A program made the translations under genes and the position numbers. A stretch of DNA of 64,000 nucleotides from Flavobacteriaceae bacterium GF1 (GTDB taxonomy: Bacteria; Bacteroidota; Bacteroidia; Flavobacteriales; Flavobacteriaceae): assembly GCA_009797885.1 (NCBI GenBank), contig WNKP01000010.1:62001-126000 (forward strand). The letters run 5' to 3'. The notes under the pieces were generated by a model. It had not been told where the DNA came from and did not search any database. It worked only from the letters and a program-made list of their open reading frames with translations. The stretch's first letter is position 1. Every line of letters starts with the position of its first letter. Positions 9,601-18,400 of the stretch are shown here, piece by piece.

Positions 9601-11316
9601 GACAAAAGGCCGTTGACTTTCCATTACGGTCACCGTCCACAGCTTTTCCACTTGACCCCTCGGTGAGATTACCTTGTAGCTAACAGGGTTGGTAAAATCG
9701 TTGGGGGTCACTTCACTTTCCTGATCGACATCATTGACCTCTACCGAGGTCCCGTCCGAAACCGTAAAGGTGGCCACAAGATTGGTAAGGTCAGTACCGT
9801 TGACCACTTCCAAAGTCACGGTATGGTTATCTGGATCTATAGTGGTCTCTCCCAACTGTTCGGAAAAGTTAAAAGCAGTAATTTCTACAGGAGGATCTAT
9901 CACTTGAACCCTACGCGTTACCGCAGTGGGCCCGTTTCCCTGCGCATCAGAGACAGTATACGTCACGGTGTATCCGTCGCCAACGGTAACGGTACTGGTG
10001 TCCACCGAACTACTATCCACAAAGACACTATTGCTGATATCCCCATCCACATTGTCCGTTGCCTTGACCCCGGGGTCGACATAGGTCTCACCCAATTCCA
10101 GAATGAGTGGATTATCCCCCTCCAGGGTGATTATAGGCGGAGTGTCGTCCACCACATTTACCGTGGTCGTGCAAGTGGCCGTATTGCTGTTGCCATTACT
10201 CACTGTTAGGGTCACTGTAGGTGTACCAACAGCTGTAAAGCTATTCTCAGACAGGCTCAACGACATCCCACAGGCATCGCTGCCGTTGTCCACGAGATTG
10301 GGCGTCAGGGTAGCCGTGCCGTTGGTGTCCAATTGAAGTGTCACGGTCGATTGGCATTCGGCAACCAATGGGGTATCTGACAGGCCGTCCCCAGTGATGT
10401 TGACGCCATTAACTATCAGCGCGGTACGGGCAGTACCCTCTTCGCAGTACTTCAGGCCACTGGCACCTATGTTAGTAGGTGTTTTGGTAAATACCGTGTT
10501 GTTGCGCCAACCGATAAGTGTTTTATCCCAATTTTCTATCGAGAGCGCCGTGCCGTCAAGCATGCTTGTTCCAGTGTTCAAATTCCCTAAGTTCCAAGCG
10601 CCCAAATTTTGGTCAAAGCTACTGGCGTCCCGAAGCACGGAAATCATATTGTCCGCCTTACTGGTGTCCCAGGAACCGATGTTCTGGTTAAAGGTGCTTG
10701 CCCCCCAAAACGTACCAACCATATTGACCACATTACTGGTGTTCCACGAACTGACATCCCCGTTAAAGGCAGTTGCGTTCCGAAACGTACTAACCATATG
10801 AATCACATTGCTGGTGTCCCAGTTCCAGTTGGAGAAGCTCGCATCACCTGTAAGTGATGTGCAATCGAAAAACATGATGCTTATACTCTCCACGCTGCTA
10901 AGGTCGGGAGCGTCCGATGCCTTAACCTCCATATTGGAACAACCCCAAAAAGCCCTTTCCATGGATTCCCAAGCGATATCTCCCCATTGGTTAATTTCCT
11001 TAAGCTTCAACTTGTCCCCAGTATCGTTAAAGTAAATCCGGGGAAAATTGCCTGAGATTTTCACCGTATAAGTACCAATGCTACCGTAGGTGTGCTCAGC
11101 GTTTCCCGTATATCCGCCAGTTGTAGTTCCGTCTCCCCAGTCTACGGAATAACTGTAACCGTTCCCCGTTGTTGGAATAGTGATGGATTCATTCGCCGTG
11201 GTTGTCTCCCAGGTAGTAATGAACTCATTTTGGGCAAACAGGCCAGTGCCGATTCCCAAACTAATGAAAAGTGTAAGTAGGGGTCCTTTTAGACCTGTAA
11301 AATGTTTTGTTCTCAT
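6625..11316 (-). CDS. Giant T9SS-exported adhesin with DUF285, DUF5011 and Ig-like domains
   Basis: A 1563-residue protein with a Sec signal peptide (ending GLFAQ). Domains in order are a PKD-like start with VDWGDG, DUF285/BspA-like units (about 95-270), one HYR-like unit (about 315-395), a first DUF5011-like unit (ITLEGDNPLILELGETYVDPG, from about 396), several bacterial Ig-like units including an S-V-T-I-T-G type and a Big_5 type (PEDNGTDIDPFENLTLTFNEDV), and four nearly identical DUF5011 units (about 1000-1320). A SprB-like cysteine-containing module follows, then a T9SS type A sorting domain at the end (AFPNPVTSELTV ... GMYLLKV ... KIVKK). This C-terminal signal directs export through the type IX machinery and surface attachment. 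The gene leads an operon with the FN3 lipoprotein and PorP/SprF. It is a paralogue of the 1-4125 gene but diverges after the DUF285 region. Confidence 0.9.
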   Translation of the reverse strand: MRTKHFTGLKGPLLTLFISLGIGTGLFAQNEFITTWETTTANESITIPTTGNGYSYSVDWGDGTTTGGYTGNAEHTYGSIGTYTVKISGNFPRIYFNDTGDKLKLKEINQWGDIAWESMERAFWGCSNMEVKASDAPDLSSVESISIMFFDCTSLTGDASFSNWNWDTSNVIHMVSTFRNATAFNGDVSSWNTSNVVNMVGTFWGASTFNQNIGSWDTSKADNMISVLRDASSFDQNLGAWNLGNLNTGTSMLDGTALSIENWDKTLIGWRNNTVFTKTPTNIGASGLKYCEEGTARTALIVNGVNITGDGLSDTPLVAECQSTVTLQLDTNGTATLTPNLVDNGSDACGMSLSLSENSFTAVGTPTVTLTVSNGNSNTATCTTTVNVVDDTPPIITLEGDNPLILELGETYVDPGVKATDNVDGDISNSVFVDSSSVDTSTVTVGDGYTVTYTVSDAQGNGPTAVTRRVQVIDPPVEITAFNFSEQLGETTIDPDNHTVTLEVVNGTDLTNLVATFTVSDGTSVEVNDVDQESEVTPNDFTNPVSYKVISPRGQVEKLWTVTVMESQRPFVHITPGTVGEPFEFVGGNVQGAFPITITFSTKVTGFEESDVQVTNGELREFELEDPNTSTYTTWVRPTGGGDITITVPENVAMDEAGINQNLAKSIFVGYNTSLSVTITGVSYTNSQNEITLTIRFATDITGFDESDIIYSDNTSLNNFIKISNNEYTVDMEPPTVDGAVAEVLIPPHVATATDQSKRNMPTTFTVTYDTTPPEVTLVFPDTSEYPWVVPGRMTNDSGAYLLVTANEELSNLNSSLDESFVSVENCAYDDGYFEGELYLDGLPGPINGDIARVQLLAGAFTDLAGNVSQASNTVEFVYDYAVDEPNFFPEDNGTDIDPFENLTLTFNEDVFAGRGDIDIYRASDNFLVSRIDVEVDEQRVSFNGTTVTIDPANPLDYDTDYYLNIGPEVFQDIFGNEYDGIADNASWNFRTKIEPDNKAPLITLLGDNPMYVAVGNTYVEPGATAEDDRDGVIGSDEITIGGDDVNTSVENTYEVTYNVKDAVGNAAPQVVREVIVDATSPEITLLGDNPMYLSVGETYGEPGATATDDKEGTITVRIAIGGDEVKTNVEGIYKVTYDVKDAAGNAATQKVRQVIVDATPPVITLLGNNPIYLNVGDTYVEPGATAKDDRDGDIVSEGITVGGDAVDTSVEAAYEVTYDVKDAAGNAATQVVRQVIVDSTPPIITLLGDNPMYVALGDIYVEPGATAKDDRDGDIEGDDITIGGDIVNTALLGTYEVTYNVRDKAGNAADQRTRVVLVETDCTLLELTANNFQILVSDETCSGKENGSIHIQATTALDYTVSIADTDDSFRSELLVDGLAPGAYTLCIGLEGVADCEQCFEATIMPGMVLEGTSAVVRNSIARAQVSVSMISGTAPYKVFVNGHYQATYGTPDFMVDAVDGDQVKVTSSLPCEGTFSVPVELQGQVSAFPNPVTSELTVTLPSGMDHCALSVHQMNGALVFQEVYDTTSGYVQISMEGLPSGMYLLKVQDKKNPITFKIVKK
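7360..8325 (-). repeat. Four tandem ~240-bp DUF5011 coding repeats
   Basis: Inside the adhesin gene, units of about 240-243 bp repeat four times. Each encodes I-T-L-L-G-x-N-P-x-Y, then E-P-G-A-T-A-x-D-D, then Y-x-V-T-Y-x-V-x-D-x-x-G-N-A-A and V-R-x-V-I-V-D. The two middle units are especially alike (DVKDAAGNAATQ in both). A more distant fifth unit lies at about 9900-10135. Such repeats can expand or shrink by recombination. Confidence 0.85.
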
Positions 11317-11855
11317 TATATATCAAGGTATTTGTGTAAAGCGATAGCCCTTGGATCACCGATAGTGCAACATGGGATAAAAATGTTCCGAATCCCGACC
11401 CAAATGTCAGGTTGCTGAAACTGGAGGCAGGAGGAAAACGAAAAGAGAAATCAGGGAGTTCCGGAAATTCCAAACTTCCTACTCCACCCAACATTCCGGA
11501 TATGGTTCCCTTATACTTTTCCAAAACAGTCGGTTCCTTGTATCCCCATCTTTTCAAATCATCCAATCGGTCGAGCTTATTGTTTCTTTTGGACCGGAAG
11601 TGCCATACGATTTGTCCAGCGGGAAAGTTCTTGTAGGGCTTTTCCCCTTTAAGCAATTGACAATTTTTGAGAATAAAGGTATCCCCTTAGATCCAACACT
11701 TTAGGAATGATGTAATACACATTCTATTTTGATGTAATAAGTGTTTCTATTTGGAAATAAGTGGGAGATCCGAGTGAATTGTGCCCTAGGAATGGGGTTT
11801 GCCCAATCCAGAACCATCCTAATAGTAAGAATAAGCTTGCCGTAATGATGGGGAA
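11317..11855 (-). repeat. Duplicated leader of the adhesin gene, copy B
   Basis: Counterpart of 4126-4680, starting at the same point relative to the adhesin ATG and staying alignable for about 540 bp. In this copy a minus-strand frame is open over about 130 codons (11656-11261), but it is disrupted in copy A, so I treat it as non-coding. A TACCTTTA element at 11681-11674 matches the candidate -7 box of the other copy. The remaining stretch 11856-12141, up to the GNAT gene, holds no gene or structure I can support. Confidence 0.7.
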
Positions 11856-12141
11856 GATAAAGCTCTTTTAATCGCTAAAAGGCTCTTGTCCAAAGGGCTT
11901 TATCGCAATAGGTTCCGGTTCCACCAAATCCACCATTTAGCGCCTAAATCCATACGTTGAACCCGTAAATCCGCTATTTACAGCTTTTTTTATTTTATTT
12001 ACCCCAGAAGGGCTTTAAAGAAAACTCCAAATGGCCAAAATTCGGGTTTTAATGCCTGGATACAACCTTTGGCAATTGGTATGGAGGTCATTTCTTTAGC
12101 GTTACTTTAGGAGGTATGTTTGATCAACCAATAAGGATAAC

Positions 12142-13335
12142 ATGAAGCTTTTTTCCATTTCCGTTACTGACTTCACCACGGATTTTTTCTGTTTTGGAAA
12201 GTTTTATCCCTTTTACAGATCCATTGTCAACACCACTGATAACAGCCGTACACCAAATGAAGCTTACCAGAAATCCGTAAAAGGGAATTCCAGAATACAG
12301 GTCATCACGGATATTCCCCCATATTTTGAAATCGATTTCGACAAAAGGAACCATGATCTATCGTTTTTCGAGTTGCGGATGTATGAGGGGTTCCTTGCCG
12401 ATCTCTCTGAACTCACCAGCATTGATCACTACCTAAGAAGTCGATTTAGCAGAAAGGGAAGGTCCACTTTACGGCGTCGGGTAAAAAGGTTGGAGCATTG
12501 TTTTGACGTCAGTTATAAGCTATATCATGGTGACATTTCCCAAGGGGAATTCCAATTCTTGTTCAAGAGACTGCATGCTATGCTTACCCAAAGGTTTCAG
12601 CAAAGGGGGGACATCCATCTTGCATTCAAGGATTGGGAATTGATCCAAAAAAATGCAATGCCCTTAATCCTTGCAAAAAAAGCCTCTCTTTTTGTTATCC
12701 GAAATGGATCCGAACCCATTGACATTTGCCTTAACTATCATCATAAAAACATCTTTATCAACTTAATACGCGGGTATGACATCGCCTATTCGAAATTCGG
12801 TCTGGGACATATAGACCTTTTGAAACAAATGGAATGGTGTTTTCACCATAATTATGCAATTTTTGACCTTTCAAGGGGGGATATGCCCTACAAGCGTCAA
12901 TGGTGCAATGTCATTTATAGATTTAGATGTCAAGTGGTGTATGACAAAAAAAATATATTCCAGGGAATAGGTGCTTTCGCACTGGCCAATTTTTACAAAT
13001 TCAAGGAATTTCTAAAGAAGAAAAAGCTGTCCAAACTGCTTAAAAAGGTATATTCCCTGGTCCGGGGCAACAAAAACGATGAAATACCAACTTTTGAGAA
13101 AATGGAGTTTAAGATCGAATCCCTGAATGGCATATCCAAAACCATCCGGAAAACAAAAATCGATATTTCCGACGAAGCCTATGGGTACCTTCGAAAACCC
13201 ATCTATGATTTACAACATCAATATACCATACACTCCCATAATGTTGCGATTTATGAAATTGATGATACCGGTCCAAAAAAAGTACATTTGGCGAAAATTG
13301 GGGACAACACATTTTCCATTGCCCCTGATTTTTAA
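12142..13335 (+). CDS. GNAT acetyltransferase of the CelD/BcsL type
   Basis: The 397-residue product carries a CelD/BcsL-type acetyltransferase fold. Around residues 105-265 it has an R-R-R-V-K-R-L region, a central substrate-loop segment and the family-typical I-F-D-L-S-R-G-D-x-P-Y-K-R-Q-W motif near residue 245. Proteins of this family attach acyl or aminoacyl groups to polysaccharides, peptidoglycan or small amines; the substrate here is unknown. The C-terminal ~110 residues are lysine-rich and not recognisable. There is no signal peptide, so it should be cytoplasmic. It is followed after 130 nt by a membrane protein on the same strand, with an ATP-grasp enzyme converging on that gene, which could point to synthesis of a modified envelope or small-molecule product. 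Confidence 0.7.
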   Translation: MKLFSISVTDFTTDFFCFGKFYPFYRSIVNTTDNSRTPNEAYQKSVKGNSRIQVITDIPPYFEIDFDKRNHDLSFFELRMYEGFLADLSELTSIDHYLRSRFSRKGRSTLRRRVKRLEHCFDVSYKLYHGDISQGEFQFLFKRLHAMLTQRFQQRGDIHLAFKDWELIQKNAMPLILAKKASLFVIRNGSEPIDICLNYHHKNIFINLIRGYDIAYSKFGLGHIDLLKQMEWCFHHNYAIFDLSRGDMPYKRQWCNVIYRFRCQVVYDKKNIFQGIGAFALANFYKFKEFLKKKKLSKLLKKVYSLVRGNKNDEIPTFEKMEFKIESLNGISKTIRKTKIDISDEAYGYLRKPIYDLQHQYTIHSHNVAIYEIDDTGPKKVHLAKIGDNTFSIAPDF

Positions 13336-13465
13336 GAAGAAAAACCGATGTAAAACGTTTTAAAAGGACGTGAAATGCGCTTTTGTATAAAATATGCCAG
13401 TGCCCGGTAAAACACCATTTACGCCTTTGACAGACTAAAAAACCTAATTTTTAAACAACTCAACC

Positions 13466-14080
13466 ATGATTTCAACATCAAAACGACCCATACTATTTAT
13501 TGGTTTAGCTTATCTTTTTGCCCTGGTTATCATTATGTTAACCTTTTATGTAGGCCGTACGTACAATATTCCCTTTGAAAAAATAACCGGGGACCCGGCA
13601 AATTATTACCGGGCCCATCCTTTTACGGGAATCGTATCGAACATTGGGGCCTTGTTATGGTGTGCAACCGCCACAGCCTGTTTGTTCGCCGGATTCCATT
13701 TACTGAAATCAAAAAGGAAAGAAGCTAACTTTCTACTATTATCCGGTTTTTTTTCGACTGTTTTATTGGTTGATGATTTCTTTATGTTTCATGACTACCT
13801 CTTCTATTCCATTAACAAAGTGGTATTGGAACCTATCATCTACGGCCTATATCTTGTCCTATTGCTCTTCTTCATTTATAAATACACCAAACTGATCCTA
13901 AAAAACGACTACGTAATCCTGGCCTTGGCCATATGTTTCTTGGGTCTTTCGGTTCTTTGCGATCTTATCTTCCCAAGTGAGGGGCTTGAATACTTTATTG
14001 AGGACAGCTTAAAATTTATAGGCATCGTAAGCTGGATGCTCTTTTTTACCACTACGGCCTTTAAAATGCTGTCCGAGTAA
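13466..14080 (+). CDS. Six-helix integral membrane protein of unknown function
   Basis: 204 residues with six or seven hydrophobic helices (about 9-30, 54-77, 84-104, 117-140, 146-166, 178-200). Polar residues are unusually placed within the membrane part: V-D-D-F-F-M-F-H-D after the third helix and E-Y-F-I-E-D-S-L-K before the last. Buried acidic and histidine residues of this kind occur in membrane hydrolases and metal-binding proteins, but I cannot place it in a named family. It ends 20 nt inside the 3' end of the convergent ATP-grasp gene. Confidence is for the gene, not a function. Confidence 0.75.
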   Translation: MISTSKRPILFIGLAYLFALVIIMLTFYVGRTYNIPFEKITGDPANYYRAHPFTGIVSNIGALLWCATATACLFAGFHLLKSKRKEANFLLLSGFFSTVLLVDDFFMFHDYLFYSINKVVLEPIIYGLYLVLLLFFIYKYTKLILKNDYVILALAICFLGLSVLCDLIFPSEGLEYFIEDSLKFIGIVSWMLFFTTTAFKMLSE

Positions 14081-15239
14081 GCAGTCCTTTCCTCCTTAAA
14101 AATGTGTAGCATTTGTTTCTGGTCCTCCACAAAAATTTCATTACGATGGGAAGGGGGTCCTTCAAAACATATTTTAGGGGTGTGTTGTTGAATAGAAAGC
14201 CAACTTTGGCAACAAAAAATACATTTTTCCTGATCTTTTTTACCACAGCTCTTAAATTGAGTACCTCAATATGCTTATAATCGATAGACTCAATAGGTTG
14301 GTCCATACACATAAGACAATAACGATAGGGAAAGTTTACACCTGCCAAGAGGGAGGAACCCAAGGAAGTCCAAAACCTGGTGTTCACTTCAATCACCTTA
14401 AAATCATCTTCATGGATGTCATATCGGAGATCGATATGGGCAACACCTGACCAATTCAGGGTTTTCATCAATTTTTCTACTGTTTCCAAAAGTTTGGGCT
14501 CAAATAGAAACCTTAGACCCATTGCTGGTGAAAATGGTTTTTTGCCATATAACGTTCCCCGCTGTATGGTAAACGCCTGTACCGTACCATTTTTGCAGAG
14601 CACACTGCAATCGATATCGTAACCTTCTATGAATTTTTGATATAAATATTCCTTACCCTCTAAAAAGTCATCGGAATGGGTTTTGAAATCCTCTGCAGTA
14701 GTACAGACAAATATTCCCTCACCTCCCTCTGAACCTTCAATGGGTTTGGCGATAATGGGATACGCCGAACTGGAAAATCCAAACGCTTTTTTCGGGTCCC
14801 TTATCAAATTTTCCGGCCCCGGTATCTGATGTTTCAGTAAATGCTCCGAAAGCAAGGCTTTATTATTGGCCATATCCAAAGAAGATAGTGATGGTAACTG
14901 TACCAGTTTTTTAGGGTGGGCCAACAATTCCCGGTTAGCTATCAGTGATCTGATCCCGGTCTCATAAATCGGCATGATCAAATCAATATCATATCTGGCA
15001 ACTTCTTCGTTAATACAACCAATCCAAGAATTGACATCACCAGATGTTGGAAAATAGGAAAAATGCTTTACAAAACGGGAAAAACGACTGGGAATGAATT
15101 TCTTATTGGACATAAGATAAAGCTCTATGGTATTGACCCTCGAAAAGCAGTTTTTAACTTGCTCCGTCAGTATTTCCGATTGGCCATCGGGAATAAGTAC
15201 CCTTAGCTTCCGTTTCCTGTTGTTGCCTTCCTTTATCAT
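14061..15239 (-). CDS. ATP-grasp family ligase
   Basis: A 392-residue cytoplasmic enzyme with a pre-ATP-grasp N-terminal domain (about 12-110) and an ATP-grasp domain (about 125-320). Visible motifs are the lysine strand Y-P-I-I-A-K-P, the glycine-rich loop G-S-E-G-G-E-G-I-F-V, Y-Q-K-F-I-E-G-Y-D-I-D-C-S, and the Mg-ATP segment V-I-E-V-N-T-R-F-W-T-S-L. Enzymes of this fold join a carboxylate to an amine or thiol through an acyl phosphate, and the layout resembles carbamoyl-phosphate synthase-like and amino-acid ligases. The C-terminal 60 residues are basic and may lie near the membrane. The substrate is unknown. The 3' end overlaps the convergent membrane protein gene by 20 nt. Confidence 0.75.
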   Translation of the reverse strand: MIKEGNNRKRKLRVLIPDGQSEILTEQVKNCFSRVNTIELYLMSNKKFIPSRFSRFVKHFSYFPTSGDVNSWIGCINEEVARYDIDLIMPIYETGIRSLIANRELLAHPKKLVQLPSLSSLDMANNKALLSEHLLKHQIPGPENLIRDPKKAFGFSSSAYPIIAKPIEGSEGGEGIFVCTTAEDFKTHSDDFLEGKEYLYQKFIEGYDIDCSVLCKNGTVQAFTIQRGTLYGKKPFSPAMGLRFLFEPKLLETVEKLMKTLNWSGVAHIDLRYDIHEDDFKVIEVNTRFWTSLGSSLLAGVNFPYRYCLMCMDQPIESIDYKHIEVLNLRAVVKKIRKNVFFVAKVGFLFNNTPLKYVLKDPLPIVMKFLWRTRNKCYTFLRRKGLLTRTAF

Positions 15240-15476
15240 CCCCTAAAAGAACAAATGGACAAATAAGTCCATAAATGAGGGCGAAAAATAATAATAATGT
15301 GTTAAATCCTGGTCAACCTAGGGGTTCTACAGGTTCTAGGTCTCAATTTGATCGATGAATTTCCATGTTCACCAACTTTGGGAGGGGCATACCGGTTGCA
15401 AAAGCTTTGCTTTAATGGAAAATCCTTTTTTATAATTTCTGGAACCCATGGATAGCGATTGGCATCCCACATGGCC

Positions 15477-18400
15477 CTAATGCCGTTCCTTAACGTTTTC
15501 CAATACTTTTTTGGGCACCTTATGGGCAATCATCGACTTCATAAATTCATAGGCCGGTTTTGCCATTACCCGACTCATAGGAGGTTCAATAATAGGGGGG
15601 GCACCATTGTTGGATCGGTAAACCCTCTCAATTTCCTTATTGTTCCCGTTTACTACATCCAACAAGTATTCATCTGCATCACTTCCATCCTTCAATGCTA
15701 TTTTCTTTCCATAAAGCGCTTTTATATCTGCAACCGTAAATCTATGGGGAAGGTAAATGGGTAAGTACTTGATACGGTGCGGATAACGTTCACTCAAAAT
15801 CTCAAGTTGGGTTTTTATGGCCCTCGGGGTCATTTCGGTTGACGCTACCGAGTTGATTATGGCCCCCAATTCAGAATTATAGTTTATTTCCTGGGTCATT
15901 AAAGAATCCTTCCCAAGGATATGCTTGATATATAAATTCTTGTCATTTATGATGCACAGAAAAACATTTTTCTGCTTAAGATTGGCCAGATCGGCTACTC
16001 CTTCACATCTATTGACGGTCTGAAATAGTTTGTAGACGGAATACAAGCCGGAGTTTTCAAAAATCCCGCCATCATTATAGTGCCCTTTGGTTTCAATTTT
16101 TGCGGCAGGACTCAATAAGGGAAATCTATTTGAAGTCGAGGAGGCTTTGTAATAATCCAGGGTATATTTATCCGTATTCCCACATAAGTCATTTCTGGTA
16201 ATTTCCAGAATGTCATCCGCACCTTTATACAATTCCCTTCTAAGCATTGTGTTCGTTGTATCGAATCCAATACTGGCCGCCATTCCCTGATTTCCCTTGA
16301 TATTGGTGGTATTGGCAATGAATATGGGAAAATTGGAGTTGGAGGAATCATAGAAATATTTCCAATACGATCTAAAGTTTGACCTGTTTGGATCACACTT
16401 ATAGCCATCCTTCGTCAAGTGGGCATAATGTTCCATTACTTTGTTGGATCTATCGGTACCGCTTGCATCTGCAGGATAAAAAAGATAGGTAAGCAGATCC
16501 CTTCCCAAGGCATGGGTCATATCCATGGATAGAATATTCTCTGTAGCTACGGAGTCGATCAGATGTTGTCTTGCCTTTTTTTGGTTTGCATTGGGGTACT
16601 TGTCCCAAATGGAGAAGAAATTGACCATTCCCATGGTTCCCCCGGAAACTCCTGAAATACCAACGGTTTTTTCAAAAAACCGTTCATCATTACTGGATAG
16701 TTCATTTAAAACGGTCATGGTCCAGGCATTTGATTTCATCCCTCCGCCATAGCATCCAACATAGTAACGGGTTTCAAGCGAATCCAAGTTCTCCATAAAA
16801 TCAGCAAACACCAGTTCATTGTCCAGGTCCCGTTTTACTGGTTGGAGGGTAAAGAGATCGTTCCCAGCACTTTTGGTAATCCCATAGAGTGCCAATAATA
16901 GGATAAGTACCGAGGTACTTAAGTATTGAAATGTCCTGAATCTTTTCCGGTCCCTTTTGGATGTCACGGCACTTCCGTTTGTAATGGCAGCCGCATTTTT
17001 TCGATAATTATGGTATATCCAGTTCTTATTGAAAACAACCAAGACCCCATAAACAAAAAACAAAACGGCCAGGATGATAATGATGGTACTGAAGGAAAGT
17101 GCCAACGAGCTATCAAAATTTATAATCAGGAGGAACATGAAATTTATGATCCCATAAAAGGCATTGATCTGTAAAAAGGTGATGTTATTGCTAAAGGCCC
17201 CAAATCTTAAAACGGTAAAAAACCCGAGAATGCGGGAGTTGGCGGCTAAATTATACGTTTTAAAACATTTGATTACGGCCAGCCTTTTGCAATAATAATT
17301 GTCCTTATCCTTTTCCTTACAGTCCAGTTCCTGAACCATTAATTCCCCTTCGGCATCTTTGGATCCATCATTCAATTTTCGCTCTGGTCCCTTAAGAAAG
17401 GAATTAATAATAGAGGAGGAATATTCATTGAACAACACAATTCGAAGTACCGACCGAAACGATCGATAAAAAATGTACGTAAAGAGTTGCCCCACTATAC
17501 ACAAAAGACTCAAGCGAACAGTCCATTCCCCGTATCGCAAGTTTTCACAGAACAGTAAAATATAACCTAATAAGAAGTGGGAGGCTATGGTAAACAGAAA
17601 CAATACAAGATACACTTTTACCGGTATGTTGATTGTCTTTAGGCAGTTGTACCGTTCACTACAAAAATCACTTTGTTCGGAATTGGGGTCAGGTATGGAA
17701 TCCGAGTTGGAATCATGACCACTGTCGTTAACCGTATTCTTTGCTTCACATCCCCGAAACAATTTTTTAAACCAGGAACGGTTGGACAAGCTGGATACAG
17801 GAAGATTGGGGCTGTAATCCCCATCGTATAGATCAACGACCTTTTCTTTTAGGAATTCGTAATTCATTTGGTACCAATACTGTTTTACCTCCTTTAGAAA
17901 GTGCAACAGAAAAATGGAGACGATCAAAAGGCATAGGGAAAGCGGGGCCATTTTCAGATTCCAATCAAAATTGACCTGTGAGGTATAGGAAACCATGTAG
18001 AACAGGGATATGTAAAAACATATCCCGAGAATACGGAGCAAAAAATTGATTTTTGATATCACGGAGGTGGAACTCGTATTTGTACGATTGGTATTGTTGC
18101 GGTAGTAGACAATTCCTATAAGGTTAGCAATGCGATATTTGGCCATATACCATGTCCTAAAACCTTTTTCTTGATTAAAATAACTGGGATAATGGGCTAC
18201 AACTATCGCAAAGAACGGGGCAAAGGTCAATAGGAGCAACAGGTTAAAGGGAACCAGATATAAATCAACAACAATGGAGTTTACTTGTGTAGCCGTTGGC
18301 AACAACACGCCAATGACCAATAGTACCAACAAGCTATAAAAAGCAGATTTCAAAAACTGTTTTAGTAGGGAAAGGTACTTTTTCCGATTCACGAACTGGT

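Noticed and set aside
11261-11656. 131-codon minus-strand frame in the adhesin leader
   Set aside because: The homologous leader at 4126-4680 breaks the same frame, so it is not under coding constraint.
13351-13360. AAAACGTTTT palindrome after the GNAT gene
   Set aside because: Too short and AT-rich to be a convincing terminator or operator.
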